A stretch of 21,916 nt of DNA. It comes from an uncultured Candidatus Melainabacteria bacterium (GTDB lineage: Bacteria; Cyanobacteriota; Vampirovibrionia; Gastranaerophilales; Gastranaerophilaceae). The stretch is from positions 1-21,916 of the forward strand of contig CALBKW010000068.1 in the NCBI GenBank assembly GCA_937895785.1, written 5' to 3'. This document shows, one piece after another, positions 1 to 6,873 of the stretch. Every line of letters begins with the position of its first letter. The stretch's first letter is position 1. The position numbers and the translations under genes were made by a program. The notes below the pieces were generated by a model, which worked only from the letters and a program-made list of their open reading frames with translations, was not told where the DNA came from and did not search any database.

Positions 1-1238
1 TGTTGAAATTTTTGAGCTTTGGATTTATAAACTTTTTAATATTTTCAGCATACAACTATGTACTAAATTATATTGATTACCAAAATATTTTTGGGTTTGG
101 CGGAGCGCTCGTATCACATAAAAATATTTATGGTGTAAAAGGTTTTTGTGCAAATATTATTAAACATACTTTTTTGCTGTTCGATTTTACTGGTTTCAAT
201 TGGGATAATGCAATCGGAAACTCTATTTTACAAATAAAAGAAATATTACTGGGCTCATTTAATTTGCAAACAATTCCAGACGGTGTGTATTCTCCAAGTA
301 AATACCAAAATGTCTTGAATAGTACACTTGCAGAGCCTCTAATAGGAACAGGAGTTTTAGGATTTCTTCTATTTATTCCTTGTCTAGTGATATCATTTAT
401 AAAAGCATTTTTTGTTAAAAGTCCTAAAACAGAGTTTAATTTGCAATATGCGTTGATATTTGTTCTTTCACTATTAACAATGTCTGCAACTCTTGCTTAT
501 ATGGTGTTTAATGTTAGATTTTTAGATACTTTTGTTTTAATCTGTGCTCCAATATTGACAATTAGCTATATCAAAAGTAATAAAAATATCTTTAAATGGT
601 TAATCATTTTTGTTGCAAGTTTTTATTTTATCTTTGTAAGCACTCATATTTGGTCAAGACCATTTAATAAAATATTTCCAGAATTTATAAAAAATCCGAC
701 AAAAATAAGCGAATTACAAAATATGATGGATTGTATTAATTGGGATTCAAAGTTGCCAAATTATGACGAAACTTGTAGAGTAGAGGCGCTTATAGAATAT
801 AATTTTAATGATAAAAATAATCAAATTTTATTGTTACCAAACTCAGTTGAATCAACTCTTCGTTTTGCAATGATGAACTTACGTGGATATCATATTAATA
901 TAAGCAATATTGAAGATGTATCAGCTACAAATTTAGACAAATACAACATATTGATTATGCCTAATAATTGGCAATACATGAATATTTATAAAACTCCAAT
1001 TAAAAAAGCTAAAAATGAAAATTATAAGTGTATGTATAAAAACGTAAATTTCAATATAACATCTGCGGATACGGCGGATAATAGTGCAACATACACATCA
1101 CTTTGTAAATTCTCGGATGATTTTTGGAGAAAATACGAATTTGAAAAAGTTATGCAGTTTAAAGACTACTCAAAGAACGTAGACTATACTTTCTACGTTA
1201 ATAAAAGAAACTTGCCACATACAAACAGAATGAACTAG
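1..1238 (+). CDS. Multi-pass membrane protein, glycosyltransferase-like (GT-C/ArnT type), 5' partial
   Basis: The frame is open from the left edge to a TAG stop; a TTG at position 3 could be read as a start, but the first residues look like the middle of a membrane protein, so the gene is probably cut by the window. About 410 residues are visible. Hydrophobic segments lie near residues 5-20, 112-135, 147-170, 172-190 and 197-215, followed by a soluble C-terminal half of about 190 residues. The segment around YNYVLNYIDYQN resembles the middle of large GT-C glycosyltransferases (dolichyl-phosphate-mannose transferase-like), which move sugars from lipid carriers on the outer face of the inner membrane. 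The neighbouring manC, making GDP-mannose, fits a surface-polysaccharide setting. Family assignment is by resemblance only; a polysaccharide polymerase or unrelated membrane protein is possible. Its stop overlaps that of convergent manC. Confidence 0.55.
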   Translation, partial: LKFLSFGFINFLIFSAYNYVLNYIDYQNIFGFGGALVSHKNIYGVKGFCANIIKHTFLLFDFTGFNWDNAIGNSILQIKEILLGSFNLQTIPDGVYSPSKYQNVLNSTLAEPLIGTGVLGFLLFIPCLVISFIKAFFVKSPKTEFNLQYALIFVLSLLTMSATLAYMVFNVRFLDTFVLICAPILTISYIKSNKNIFKWLIIFVASFYFIFVSTHIWSRPFNKIFPEFIKNPTKISELQNMMDCINWDSKLPNYDETCRVEALIEYNFNDKNNQILLLPNSVESTLRFAMMNLRGYHINISNIEDVSATNLDKYNILIMPNNWQYMNIYKTPIKKAKNENYKCMYKNVNFNITSADTADNSATYTSLCKFSDDFWRKYEFEKVMQFKDYSKNVDYTFYVNKRNLPHTNRMN

Positions 1239-2629
1239 ACTCTACCGTACATATCTTCATAACGAACGATATCTTCTTCAATTAAAGGATTGCCAAGTTG
1301 TAATTCGATAATTTCAACATCATCGTCTGTAAGGTTTTGTAGCGAGTGTTTTACTGTTACAGGAATATCAACACTTTCGCCAACTTTAAGTTCCAAAGTT
1401 TTATCTCCGCAAATAACTGTTGCATTCCCAAGTGCTACAACCCAGTGTTCAGCTCTATGATTATGTGATTGCAAAGACAATTTTTGATGAGGGTTTACGT
1501 GAATTTTCTTAGTTAAAAACCCTTCACCGCTAGAAATTACAGAATAGTAACCCCAAGGTCTGTAAACTGTTTTGTGAACCTTGTGAGTATCATCGTTATT
1601 TTGTCTTAAATGTTCATAAATCTTTTTAACGTCTTGTGTGTTGTCACGTCTACAAGCTAGGACTGCATCTTCGGTTTCAACGATAATGGTATCTTCTAAA
1701 CCTACTGTTGCAACTAATTTTGAAGAAGAATAAGCTAAACAATTTTTAGAACCTTCGTCCATAACGTTTCCGATAAATACATTGCCATCTTTGTCTTTTT
1801 CGTTTACGTCGTAAATTGCTTGCCAAGAACCTAAATCGTTCCAGTCGCTTTCTAATTTTACTAACGCGATTTTGTCTGATTTTTCCATTACGGCGTAATC
1901 AACTGAAATGCTAGGCATTTTATCAAAAGAATTGAATGGAATTTCATCAGATTTAGAAAAATCAAATTCTTCTAATAGGTTGTAGATATCAGAATTTGCC
2001 TTTTGCAATTCTTCTAAAAATACTGATGCTTTGAACATAAACATGCCACTATTCCAGAAGTAAGTTCCTGCATCTAAATATTTTTGGGCAGTTTGAGCAT
2101 CAGGTTTTTCGACAAATTCTTTAACCTTGTAACCTCCATCAAGTTGTTCATTGGTGATGTTTACGTAGCCATAGCCTGTTTCAGGGTAAGTTGGGTTAAC
2201 GCCAAATGTAACTATATAACCTTGTTTAGCAAGTCTTTCACCACGCATAACTGTTGTTTTGAAAGCGCCTAAATCTTTGATTAAAGGGTCTGAAGGTACA
2301 ACCAAAATTACAGGATCATCTTCTTTTGATTTTGTCTGAATATATTTGGTTGCAACTGCAATTGCTGGAGCTGTATTTTTTCCAACTGGTTCAGCCAAAA
2401 CTTTCGATTTCTTGCTCATTGATTGCATTTGAAATCTAACATTTGAAATATGTTTAGCATTAGTGATTGCAATTATATTTTCTGACGGTGTAAAACAAGC
2501 AAGTCTTTCAAAGGAAGCTTGTAACAAACTTTTGTCCATATTTAGATTTAGCAATTGTTTAGGATAAAGCTCTCTTGATAAAGGCCATAATCTACTACCT
2601 GAGCCACCTGCTAAAATTAAACCGTACAT
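1235..2629 (-). CDS. manC: Mannose-1-phosphate guanylyltransferase / mannose-6-phosphate isomerase
   Basis: This bifunctional enzyme isomerises fructose-6-phosphate to mannose-6-phosphate and joins mannose-1-phosphate to GTP to give GDP-mannose for LPS O-chain or capsule sugars. The 464-residue length is normal for the ManC/CpsB/AlgA family. The N-terminus has the nucleotidyltransferase signature GGSGSRLWPLSRE followed by PKQLL, and FVEKPD lies near residue 172. The C-terminal cupin (about residues 350-460) is the type II isomerase domain, with RPWGYY, the metal-site stretch QSHNHRAEHW and GESVDIP. The ATG at 2629 is preceded by AGGAG at good spacing. An extended -10 promoter lies upstream, divergent from that of rplS. 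There is no room for a terminator between it and the convergent gene, so its 3' end must lie antisense to that gene. Confidence 0.95.
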   Translation of the reverse strand: MYGLILAGGSGSRLWPLSRELYPKQLLNLNMDKSLLQASFERLACFTPSENIIAITNAKHISNVRFQMQSMSKKSKVLAEPVGKNTAPAIAVATKYIQTKSKEDDPVILVVPSDPLIKDLGAFKTTVMRGERLAKQGYIVTFGVNPTYPETGYGYVNITNEQLDGGYKVKEFVEKPDAQTAQKYLDAGTYFWNSGMFMFKASVFLEELQKANSDIYNLLEEFDFSKSDEIPFNSFDKMPSISVDYAVMEKSDKIALVKLESDWNDLGSWQAIYDVNEKDKDGNVFIGNVMDEGSKNCLAYSSSKLVATVGLEDTIIVETEDAVLACRRDNTQDVKKIYEHLRQNNDDTHKVHKTVYRPWGYYSVISSGEGFLTKKIHVNPHQKLSLQSHNHRAEHWVVALGNATVICGDKTLELKVGESVDIPVTVKHSLQNLTDDDVEIIELQLGNPLIEEDIVRYEDMYGRV

Positions 2630-2661
2630 ATTTTCTCCTAATTTTCCTATTTTATACGGAA

Positions 2662-2690
2662 ATTATAACATAAATACTAATTATAAACAA
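2662..2690 (-). promoter_or_regulatory. Predicted promoter of manC
   Basis: On the minus strand TTGTTT (2690-2685) is followed after 17 bases by TATAAT (2667-2662), with TG one base before the -10 box (extended -10). The predicted start is about 25 bases ahead of the manC ATG. Confidence 0.5.
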
Positions 2691-2705
2691 ATATTAAAGT
2701 ACCAC

Positions 2706-2734
2706 TTGAATTTCAATCATGTTTTACATAAGAT
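2706..2734 (+). promoter_or_regulatory. Predicted promoter of the rplS operon
   Basis: TTGAAT (2706-2711) is followed after 17 bases by TAAGAT (2729-2734). The predicted transcript start, near 2741, falls at the beginning of the hairpin that precedes rplS. Confidence 0.5.
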
Positions 2735-2735
2735 T

Positions 2736-2763
2736 AATTTACAGGCTTTGGCACCTGTAAATT
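2736..2763 (+). promoter_or_regulatory. Perfect 10-bp hairpin in the rplS leader
   Basis: AATTTACAGG (2736-2745) and CCTGTAAATT (2754-2763) are perfect inverted repeats around an 8-base loop. No T run follows, so it is not an intrinsic terminator. It lies 50 bases before the rplS start, where ribosomal-protein autoregulatory leaders occur. With the predicted start near 2741 only the inner part would be transcribed, so a DNA operator or a 5'-end stabilising hairpin are alternatives. Confidence 0.45.
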
Positions 2764-2812
2764 TCGCAACCTAAAAAAGAAGATAAATACAAGAATATAA
2801 AGGAATTTGAAA

Positions 2813-3169
2813 ATGAACAATCCGATTATTGATGAATTAGAAAAACAATTCAAAAAAGAAGAATTACCACAAATGAATCCTGGTGATACTGTAAAAGTAT
2901 TTGTAAGAATCGTTGAAGGTAATAAAGAAAGAATCCAAGCATTTGAAGGTACTATCATTAAAGAACACGGTGCAGGTTTAAACAGAACAATCACTGTAAG
3001 AAAAGTATTCCAAGGCGTTGGCGTTGAACGTGTATTCTTAATCCACTCACCAAGAATTGATAAAATTCAAGTATTAAGAAAAGGTGACGTAAGACGTGCT
3101 AAATTATACTACTTAAGAGAACGTTCAGGTAAAGCAACTCGTATTAAGGAAAAAATTGAAAAAAGATAG
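2813..3169 (+). CDS. rplS: 50S ribosomal protein L19
   Basis: L19 sits at the 30S-50S interface of the large subunit. The sequence is a full-length match to the family: PGDTVKVFVRIVEG, the IQAFEGTII segment, the basic patch around TITVRKVFQGVGVERVF and the C-terminal RRAKLYYLRERSGKATRIKE. The ATG at 2813 gives 118 residues, and AGGA at 2801-2804 is 8 bases ahead of it; an in-frame TTG two codons upstream is too close to that site. It is the first gene of a tight rplS-rbgA-rnhB run, the same order as in Bacillus subtilis, but trmD is not upstream; manC is there instead, divergently. A hairpin in its leader may regulate it. Confidence 0.97.
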   Translation: MNNPIIDELEKQFKKEELPQMNPGDTVKVFVRIVEGNKERIQAFEGTIIKEHGAGLNRTITVRKVFQGVGVERVFLIHSPRIDKIQVLRKGDVRRAKLYYLRERSGKATRIKEKIEKR

Positions 3170-3998
3170 TCACATTCACTGGTATCCAGGACATATTGCA
3201 AAAGCTGAAAGACAGCTAAAAGAAAAGTTAAATCTTTGCGATGTTGTTATTGAAGTTTTAGATGCAAGAATCCCGTTTAGCAGTACATACAATAATATCG
3301 AAACATTATTAGGCGGGAAACCTCGCCTAATTTTGTTAAATAAGGCAGATTTAGCTGACAGAAACGAACTTAAACTTTTTGTTCAAAAGATTAAGGAACA
3401 AACATCTTGTACTGTTTTGGTTATTGATGCAAAAGGTGCAAAAGATTTGAACCAAGTTGTTAAAAAAGTTTTAGAATTGGCTGAACCAAAAATTCAAGCG
3501 CAAATGGCAAAAGGGCTTTTGCGCCGTGCTGCTCGTGCAATGGTTGTAGGTATGCCGAATGTTGGTAAATCAAGCGTAATTAATAAATTAACAAAATCTT
3601 CTAAAACAAAAATCGGTGCAAGGGCTGGTGTGACTCGACAACAACAATGGGTTAGAATTAATAAAGATTTGGATTTACTTGATACCCCAGGGATTATTCC
3701 GATGCGCCAAGATGACCAAGAAGCCGCAACAAAGTTAGCGTTCGTAAATTCAGTTTCTGAAAACGCTTATGATAATGAAACTGTGGCTCAAGAGTTGCTG
3801 AATATACTTTCAAGAAAATATGAAACACAACTAAAAGAGTATTACAAGGTTGATGAGTTAACCTTAGAAAATATTGCAAAAAGTCGTAATTGGATTGTTT
3901 CAAATGCAGAACCAGATATAACAAGAACTGCAGTTTATATTTTGAAAAACTTTAGAGATGGTAAGATAGGAAAATTCATTTTAGATGAACTCGAATAG
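3156..3998 (+). CDS. rbgA: Ribosome biogenesis GTPase RbgA (YlqF)
   Basis: This is a circularly permuted GTPase needed for a late step of 50S assembly. The motif order shows the permutation: G4 NKAD at residues 62-65, then G1 GMPNVGKSS at 132-140, the G2 threonine in GVTR near 160, and G3 DTPG at 176-179. The N-terminal HWYPGHIAKA stretch is typical of the family, and 280 residues is the usual length. The start is a TTG that overlaps the last 14 bases of rplS; AAGGA at 3146-3150 lies 5 bases before it, and no ATG fits. The overlap implies translational coupling to L19, which suits a factor acting on the same subunit. Confidence 0.95.
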   Translation: MKKDSHIHWYPGHIAKAERQLKEKLNLCDVVIEVLDARIPFSSTYNNIETLLGGKPRLILLNKADLADRNELKLFVQKIKEQTSCTVLVIDAKGAKDLNQVVKKVLELAEPKIQAQMAKGLLRRAARAMVVGMPNVGKSSVINKLTKSSKTKIGARAGVTRQQQWVRINKDLDLLDTPGIIPMRQDDQEAATKLAFVNSVSENAYDNETVAQELLNILSRKYETQLKEYYKVDELTLENIAKSRNWIVSNAEPDITRTAVYILKNFRDGKIGKFILDELE

Positions 3999-4758
3999 TT
4001 GTATATTTGAATTTGACAAATCGTTTGGTGTAGATTTTCTTGTCGGAACAGATGAGGCTGGTAGAGGTCCAGCAGCAGGTGGTGTTTTTGCTGCGGCTGT
4101 TTATATTAATGATTTTGAAATAGCTAAAGATTTGACAAAATTGAATGATTCCAAAAAGCTAAGTGCCAAAGTAAGAGAAGAACTTTATGATGTAATTTTG
4201 AATAATACAATTAATTCAATAGTTTGTGTAGAAGTTGAAGATATTGAAAGATATAATATTTTAAATTGCTCACTAAGAGCAATGAAATTGTCATGCGAAG
4301 ATGTGATAAATGAATCTGTTAAAAAGATACCGCAACAAGTGCGGTATGCAGAAGGGGTGAATATTCAATCTCAAATACAATGTCACCATGAATTTATTTC
4401 AGGGTCGCCAGAACATGAGATTTCAAATCAAATTCAGAATGATAAAAGCAATATTCTAACTATAGTCGACGGTAATAAACTAATCAGAAATTATGATTAT
4501 CCTCAACAATATATAATTAAAGGTGATTCAAAATCGGCATCTATTGCTGCAGCGAGTATATTAGCAAAAGTTACACGTGATAGATATATGCAAAAACTAC
4601 ATGAGGAATATCCTCAATATAATTGGGCAAAAAATGCTGGGTATTTGACTAAGGAACATATTGAAGCGATTAAAAAATATGGAATTACAAAATATCATCG
4701 CAAATCATTCTTGAAAAATATTTTAAACCCAAAAACAGAACAATTGAGCTTGTTGTAG
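3985..4758 (+). CDS. rnhB: Ribonuclease HII with an in-frame repeat insertion
   Basis: RNase HII cuts RNA in RNA-DNA hybrids and single ribonucleotides in DNA. Family motifs are intact: GTDEAGRGP (D23, E24), LNDSKKLS at 53-60, IVDGN (D162), KGDSK (D181) and ASILAKVTRDRYM. The ATG overlaps the end of rbgA by 14 bases, so the two are probably coupled. At 257 residues it is longer than many family members, mainly through about 42 extra residues (115-156) between the helix ending SVKK and the ILTIVDGN strand. That insert contains the peptide HHEFISGSPEHEIS and is encoded by a dispersed palindromic repeat also seen downstream of the gene. The reading frame and catalytic residues survive, so an active enzyme with a surface loop is expected, though untested. 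Confidence 0.93.
   Translation: MNSNSCIFEFDKSFGVDFLVGTDEAGRGPAAGGVFAAAVYINDFEIAKDLTKLNDSKKLSAKVREELYDVILNNTINSIVCVEVEDIERYNILNCSLRAMKLSCEDVINESVKKIPQQVRYAEGVNIQSQIQCHHEFISGSPEHEISNQIQNDKSNILTIVDGNKLIRNYDYPQQYIIKGDSKSASIAAASILAKVTRDRYMQKLHEEYPQYNWAKNAGYLTKEHIEAIKKYGITKYHRKSFLKNILNPKTEQLSLL
4327..4347. repeat. 8-bp hairpin at the edge of the rnhB insert
   Basis: ATACCGCA (4327-4334) and TGCGGTAT (4340-4347) are perfect inverted repeats around a 5-base loop. They sit inside the coding sequence exactly where the extra residues of rnhB begin. Confidence 0.7.
4381..4444 (-). repeat. Dispersed palindromic repeat inserted in rnhB (copy A)
   Basis: Read on the minus strand, the 64-base element starts with TATCATTCTGAATTTG and ends CCTGAAATAAATTCATGG then TGACA. 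The two ends are imperfect inverted repeats of each other. Copy B downstream of rnhB shares the core CCTGAAATAAATTCA, the TTTCATGTT-type middle and the left end. On the plus strand it is translated in frame as part of RNase HII. Confidence 0.75.
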
Positions 4759-4810
4759 GTTTATCATAAAGTGTTTGGTGGTTAATCTTGAGATTTGAGG
4801 TAAAATATAA

Positions 4811-4968
4811 TGTCATGCTGAACTTGCAGTTTTTCGGTAGGGCGCCGTGTGAGCATTGGCGAACCCAGCCCGTAAGGTGGCGGTCGGACGTTACTCCGTC
4901 GCCACCCCGAATAAACCAAGACGGTTTCAGAATTTCATGTTTTTGAGATCCTGAAATAAATTCAGGAT
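4811..4968 (+). repeat. Dispersed palindromic repeat, split copy (copy B)
   Basis: The left end TGTCATGCTGAACTTG (4811-4826) and the rest of the unit (4924-4968, with TTTCATG and the inverted repeat ATCCTGAA/TTCAGGAT around ATAAA) match the start and end of copy A in rnhB. The halves are separated by a 97-base GC-rich stretch not found in copy A. A GATGACA at 4989-4995, expected at the right end of such units, lies about 20 bases further on, suggesting a second small interruption. Confidence 0.7.
4827..4923. mobile_element. GC-rich structured insert splitting repeat copy B (nature unknown)
   Basis: This 97-base block is about 60% G+C in an AT-rich window. Two hairpins are visible: GGGCGCC (4840-4846) facing GGCG-AA-CCC (4858-4866), and GGTGGCG (4876-4882) facing CGCCACC (4900-4906) with an inner CGGA/TCCG stem. 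The flanks also pair imperfectly: CTTG with GTTTTTCGG on the left against CCGAATAAACCAAG on the right. Together they could fold as a three-way junction. No coding function is evident. It may be a small non-autonomous insertion; that label is an inference. Confidence 0.4.
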
Positions 4969-5020
4969 TGTATATGTTAAGTAATTCGATGACATAGAAA
5001 AGAATACTAATCCCAAAGTT

Positions 5021-5040
5021 TGTCATCCCGAAGCGTTCAG
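5021..5040 (+). repeat. Fragment of a related repeat
   Basis: TGTCATCCCGAAGCGTTCAG resembles the left end of the repeat seen at 4811. The rest of the gene-free stretch, 5041-5140, is AT-rich and shows nothing I can identify. Confidence 0.35.
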
Positions 5041-5140
5041 TTTGTAGATTGTAAATAAAAGGTAGTTGTTGGTATCTTACTAGCTTAAAAACACATAGGA
5101 AGATTTATTAGATGTTGAATAACAACGTTAGAATTATTTA

Positions 5141-5173
5141 TAAAAAGTCGGTTGAGTTTTAAAACTCAACCGA
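5141..5173 (-). terminator. Intrinsic terminator of the pilin-like gene
   Basis: TCGGTTGAGTTTT (5148-5160) and AAAACTCAACCGA (5161-5173) form a perfect 26-base palindrome. On the minus strand the stem is followed by CTTTTTATAAAT. It lies 23 bases after the stop of the gene at 5196. Confidence 0.8.
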
Positions 5174-5195
5174 ACCTTTGTAATATTCAAATTTG

Positions 5196-5978
5196 TTATT
5201 TTTTCAAGTAATCAGCTTTGCCAGAAGCTAAAATATAGTTTGTGTATCTCCATAGCTTTAATTTGTTGCTTCCTGATACCCAACCATCACCTCCGGTTGA
5301 GCCTCCACCTCCTAGTACTGGACTTGGATTACCATCACCAACAATTGCATACGCAGGAGCTTCAAGCATTCTGCTTGCAAGTGTTCTGTGTGGTAATTTT
5401 ACAGGTTCAGCTAAAGCTGTCATTGTTGAACCATCATCAGTGTTAAGTCCGCCATTTGGTGACAAATCAAAGTAGAAAATATCAACACCGACTGTGTTGT
5501 AACCTTTATTTGTTCCGTCAATGTCAACAATAATGTATCCCAATGTTGCTGGTGCACCACTAACCGTATGGCAGGCCATATTATAATCTATGCAATTTGA
5601 ATAAGTAATAGACATGCCATCAGCAAGAATGGCAGATGTGCCAAACGCACTCAAAGAGCTAAGACCATTAAGAGCTTTAAAGGGCGTTTTAAAGCAACTT
5701 GAATCACCATAAGAGCATATTTTTGTTGTTTGCATATTTTCTATAATTCTAGCAGAGACATCAACTGTATAGTTCCAATCTCTCTGATAACGGCCATATT
5801 TTGCTCTTGCTCTACCATAAGAGTCTGTAATCATTGCTGCGGCTTTATTTACTTTTGCAACGATTTCTTTTTCGTTTGTTGTGTTACTTAATGTTGGAAT
5901 TGTAATTGCTGCAACGACACCAATAATGCCCATTACAACAAGTACTTCTGCCAAAGTGAATGCTAATGATTTTTTCAT
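5196..5978 (-). CDS. Type IV pilin-like (prepilin-type N-terminal methylation) protein
   Basis: The start MKKSLAFTLAEVLVVMGIIG is a class III prepilin leader: a short basic peptide, then FTLAE with glutamate at mature position 5, then about 20 hydrophobic residues. Prepilin peptidase would cut between A6 and F7; the residue before the cut is alanine rather than the usual glycine. The ATG at 5978 has GAGGAG upstream; the frame stays open 16 codons further but that start would bury the leader. The mature part has several cysteines (KICSYGDSSCF, CIDYNMAC) and a glycine-rich stretch (PVLGGGGSTGGDG) near the C-terminus. The total of 260 residues is long for a major pilin and suits a minor pilin or pseudopilin. 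It follows rsmI after 53 bases and ends at a clear terminator. Its exact role is unknown. Confidence 0.85.
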   Translation of the reverse strand: MKKSLAFTLAEVLVVMGIIGVVAAITIPTLSNTTNEKEIVAKVNKAAAMITDSYGRARAKYGRYQRDWNYTVDVSARIIENMQTTKICSYGDSSCFKTPFKALNGLSSLSAFGTSAILADGMSITYSNCIDYNMACHTVSGAPATLGYIIVDIDGTNKGYNTVGVDIFYFDLSPNGGLNTDDGSTMTALAEPVKLPHRTLASRMLEAPAYAIVGDGNPSPVLGGGGSTGGDGWVSGSNKLKLWRYTNYILASGKADYLKK

Positions 5979-6031
5979 ACGCTTGCTCCTCACTATACTA
6001 ATAATATATTTATCATTATAACTCATGTTTT

Positions 6032-6835
6032 TTAGTATAACAACTGTTTTATATCATTTTTATTAAAATTATAAAGAGAAGATAAAATCTCTGCGATTTC
6101 TTTTGATTTAAAGCCTTTTTGTTTTAAGATTTCAACTTTGTCTTTTATTTCTGAAATATCTGATTGAGTTTGGGCAAAAGTCATTGCAACAATTTCGCCT
6201 TTAACTTCATATTTGAAATGTTCGATAACGTTATCAATTTTGTCTATAACAATTTCTTCAAACATTTTTGTTAATTCACGTCCAACTGCAACCTTAATTT
6301 TTGGTGCAATTTCTTTTATCAAATTAAGACTTTTTACCAAGCGGTTTGGAGAGTCATAAAACACCATATTGCAATATTTATACTTGTTATACAGTTCTTG
6401 GATTTGTTTTTCACTTTTGGGTAAAAAACCTACAAAAGTGTATTCCTCTGTATCTCTTGGAACTTGTGATAAAAACGTTGAAACAGCGCAAGAACCAGTT
6501 AAAGATGTTGTTGAAATATTATTTTTTCGCAATTCTTCTAACAAAATTGACCCTGGGTCACAGATTAGAGGAGTTCCTGCATCTGAAACCAGAGCAATTT
6601 TTTTGCCCGAATTTAGTAATTCCAACATCATAGAAACGCGTTCTCGCTCATTATATTTGTGATAAGAAAGAGTTTTTGTTTTGATGTCATAGTGGTTTAG
6701 CAATTTTTGCGTAACTCGAGAGTCTTCGCAAGCAACAATATCAACCTCTTTCATTATTTCTAATGCACGAAGTGTAATGTCTTTTATGTTTCCAATTGGT
6801 GTTGGAATGATGTAAAATTGAAATTCTCTTGCCAT
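6032..6835 (-). CDS. rsmI: 16S rRNA (cytidine-1402 2'-O)-methyltransferase RsmI
   Basis: RsmI methylates the ribose of C1402 in the decoding centre of 16S rRNA using S-adenosylmethionine. The tetrapyrrole-methylase fold is recognisable by YIIPTPIGNIKDITLRALE at the N-terminus, ACEDSR near residue 36, and SDAGTPLICDPG near 85-96, plus VGFLPKS near 135. The length of 267 is slightly under the common 280. It has no Shine-Dalgarno sequence: TAAAAT ends exactly 6 bases before the ATG, with TTGAAT 16 bases further up, so the mRNA may be leaderless. It lies between a YkgJ-type gene and the pilin-like gene on the same strand. Confidence 0.94.
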   Translation of the reverse strand: MAREFQFYIIPTPIGNIKDITLRALEIMKEVDIVACEDSRVTQKLLNHYDIKTKTLSYHKYNERERVSMMLELLNSGKKIALVSDAGTPLICDPGSILLEELRKNNISTTSLTGSCAVSTFLSQVPRDTEEYTFVGFLPKSEKQIQELYNKYKYCNMVFYDSPNRLVKSLNLIKEIAPKIKVAVGRELTKMFEEIVIDKIDNVIEHFKYEVKGEIVAMTFAQTQSDISEIKDKVEILKQKGFKSKEIAEILSSLYNFNKNDIKQLLY

Positions 6836-6841
6836 AAGGTT

Positions 6842-6869
6842 ATTTTAAAACAAAGATGAGTTTATTCAA
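6842..6869 (-). promoter_or_regulatory. Predicted promoter of rsmI, placing the transcript start at the ATG
   Basis: TTGAAT (6869-6864), 16 bases, TAAAAT (6847-6842), then AACCTT and the ATG at 6835. The geometry predicts transcription beginning at or within a base or two of the start codon. Confidence 0.5.
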
Positions 6870-6873
6870 GAAC

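Noticed and set aside
2734..2994. Minus-strand open frame opposite rplS
   Set aside because: It is antisense to an unmistakable ribosomal protein gene and has no family resemblance.
4806..4811. TATAAT after rnhB as a promoter
   Set aside because: The same bases recur at 6878 as part of the repeat flank, there is no -35 box, and no gene follows on that strand.
4685..5026. Minus-strand open frame of 113 codons after rnhB
   Set aside because: It is a translation of the repeat copy and the GC-rich insert, runs into the end of rnhB, and has no ribosome binding site.
5240..5475. Two plus-strand frames opposite the pilin-like gene
   Set aside because: Their sequence is the complement of the pilin coding region, with proline-rich low-complexity translation from its glycine-rich tail.
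5979..6026. Upstream extension of the pilin-like gene
   Set aside because: The frame is open but would place 16 residues before the leader peptide, and the AGGAG site serves the ATG at 5978.
6346..6662. Plus-strand frames opposite rsmI
   Set aside because: They are shadows of rsmI without ribosome binding sites.
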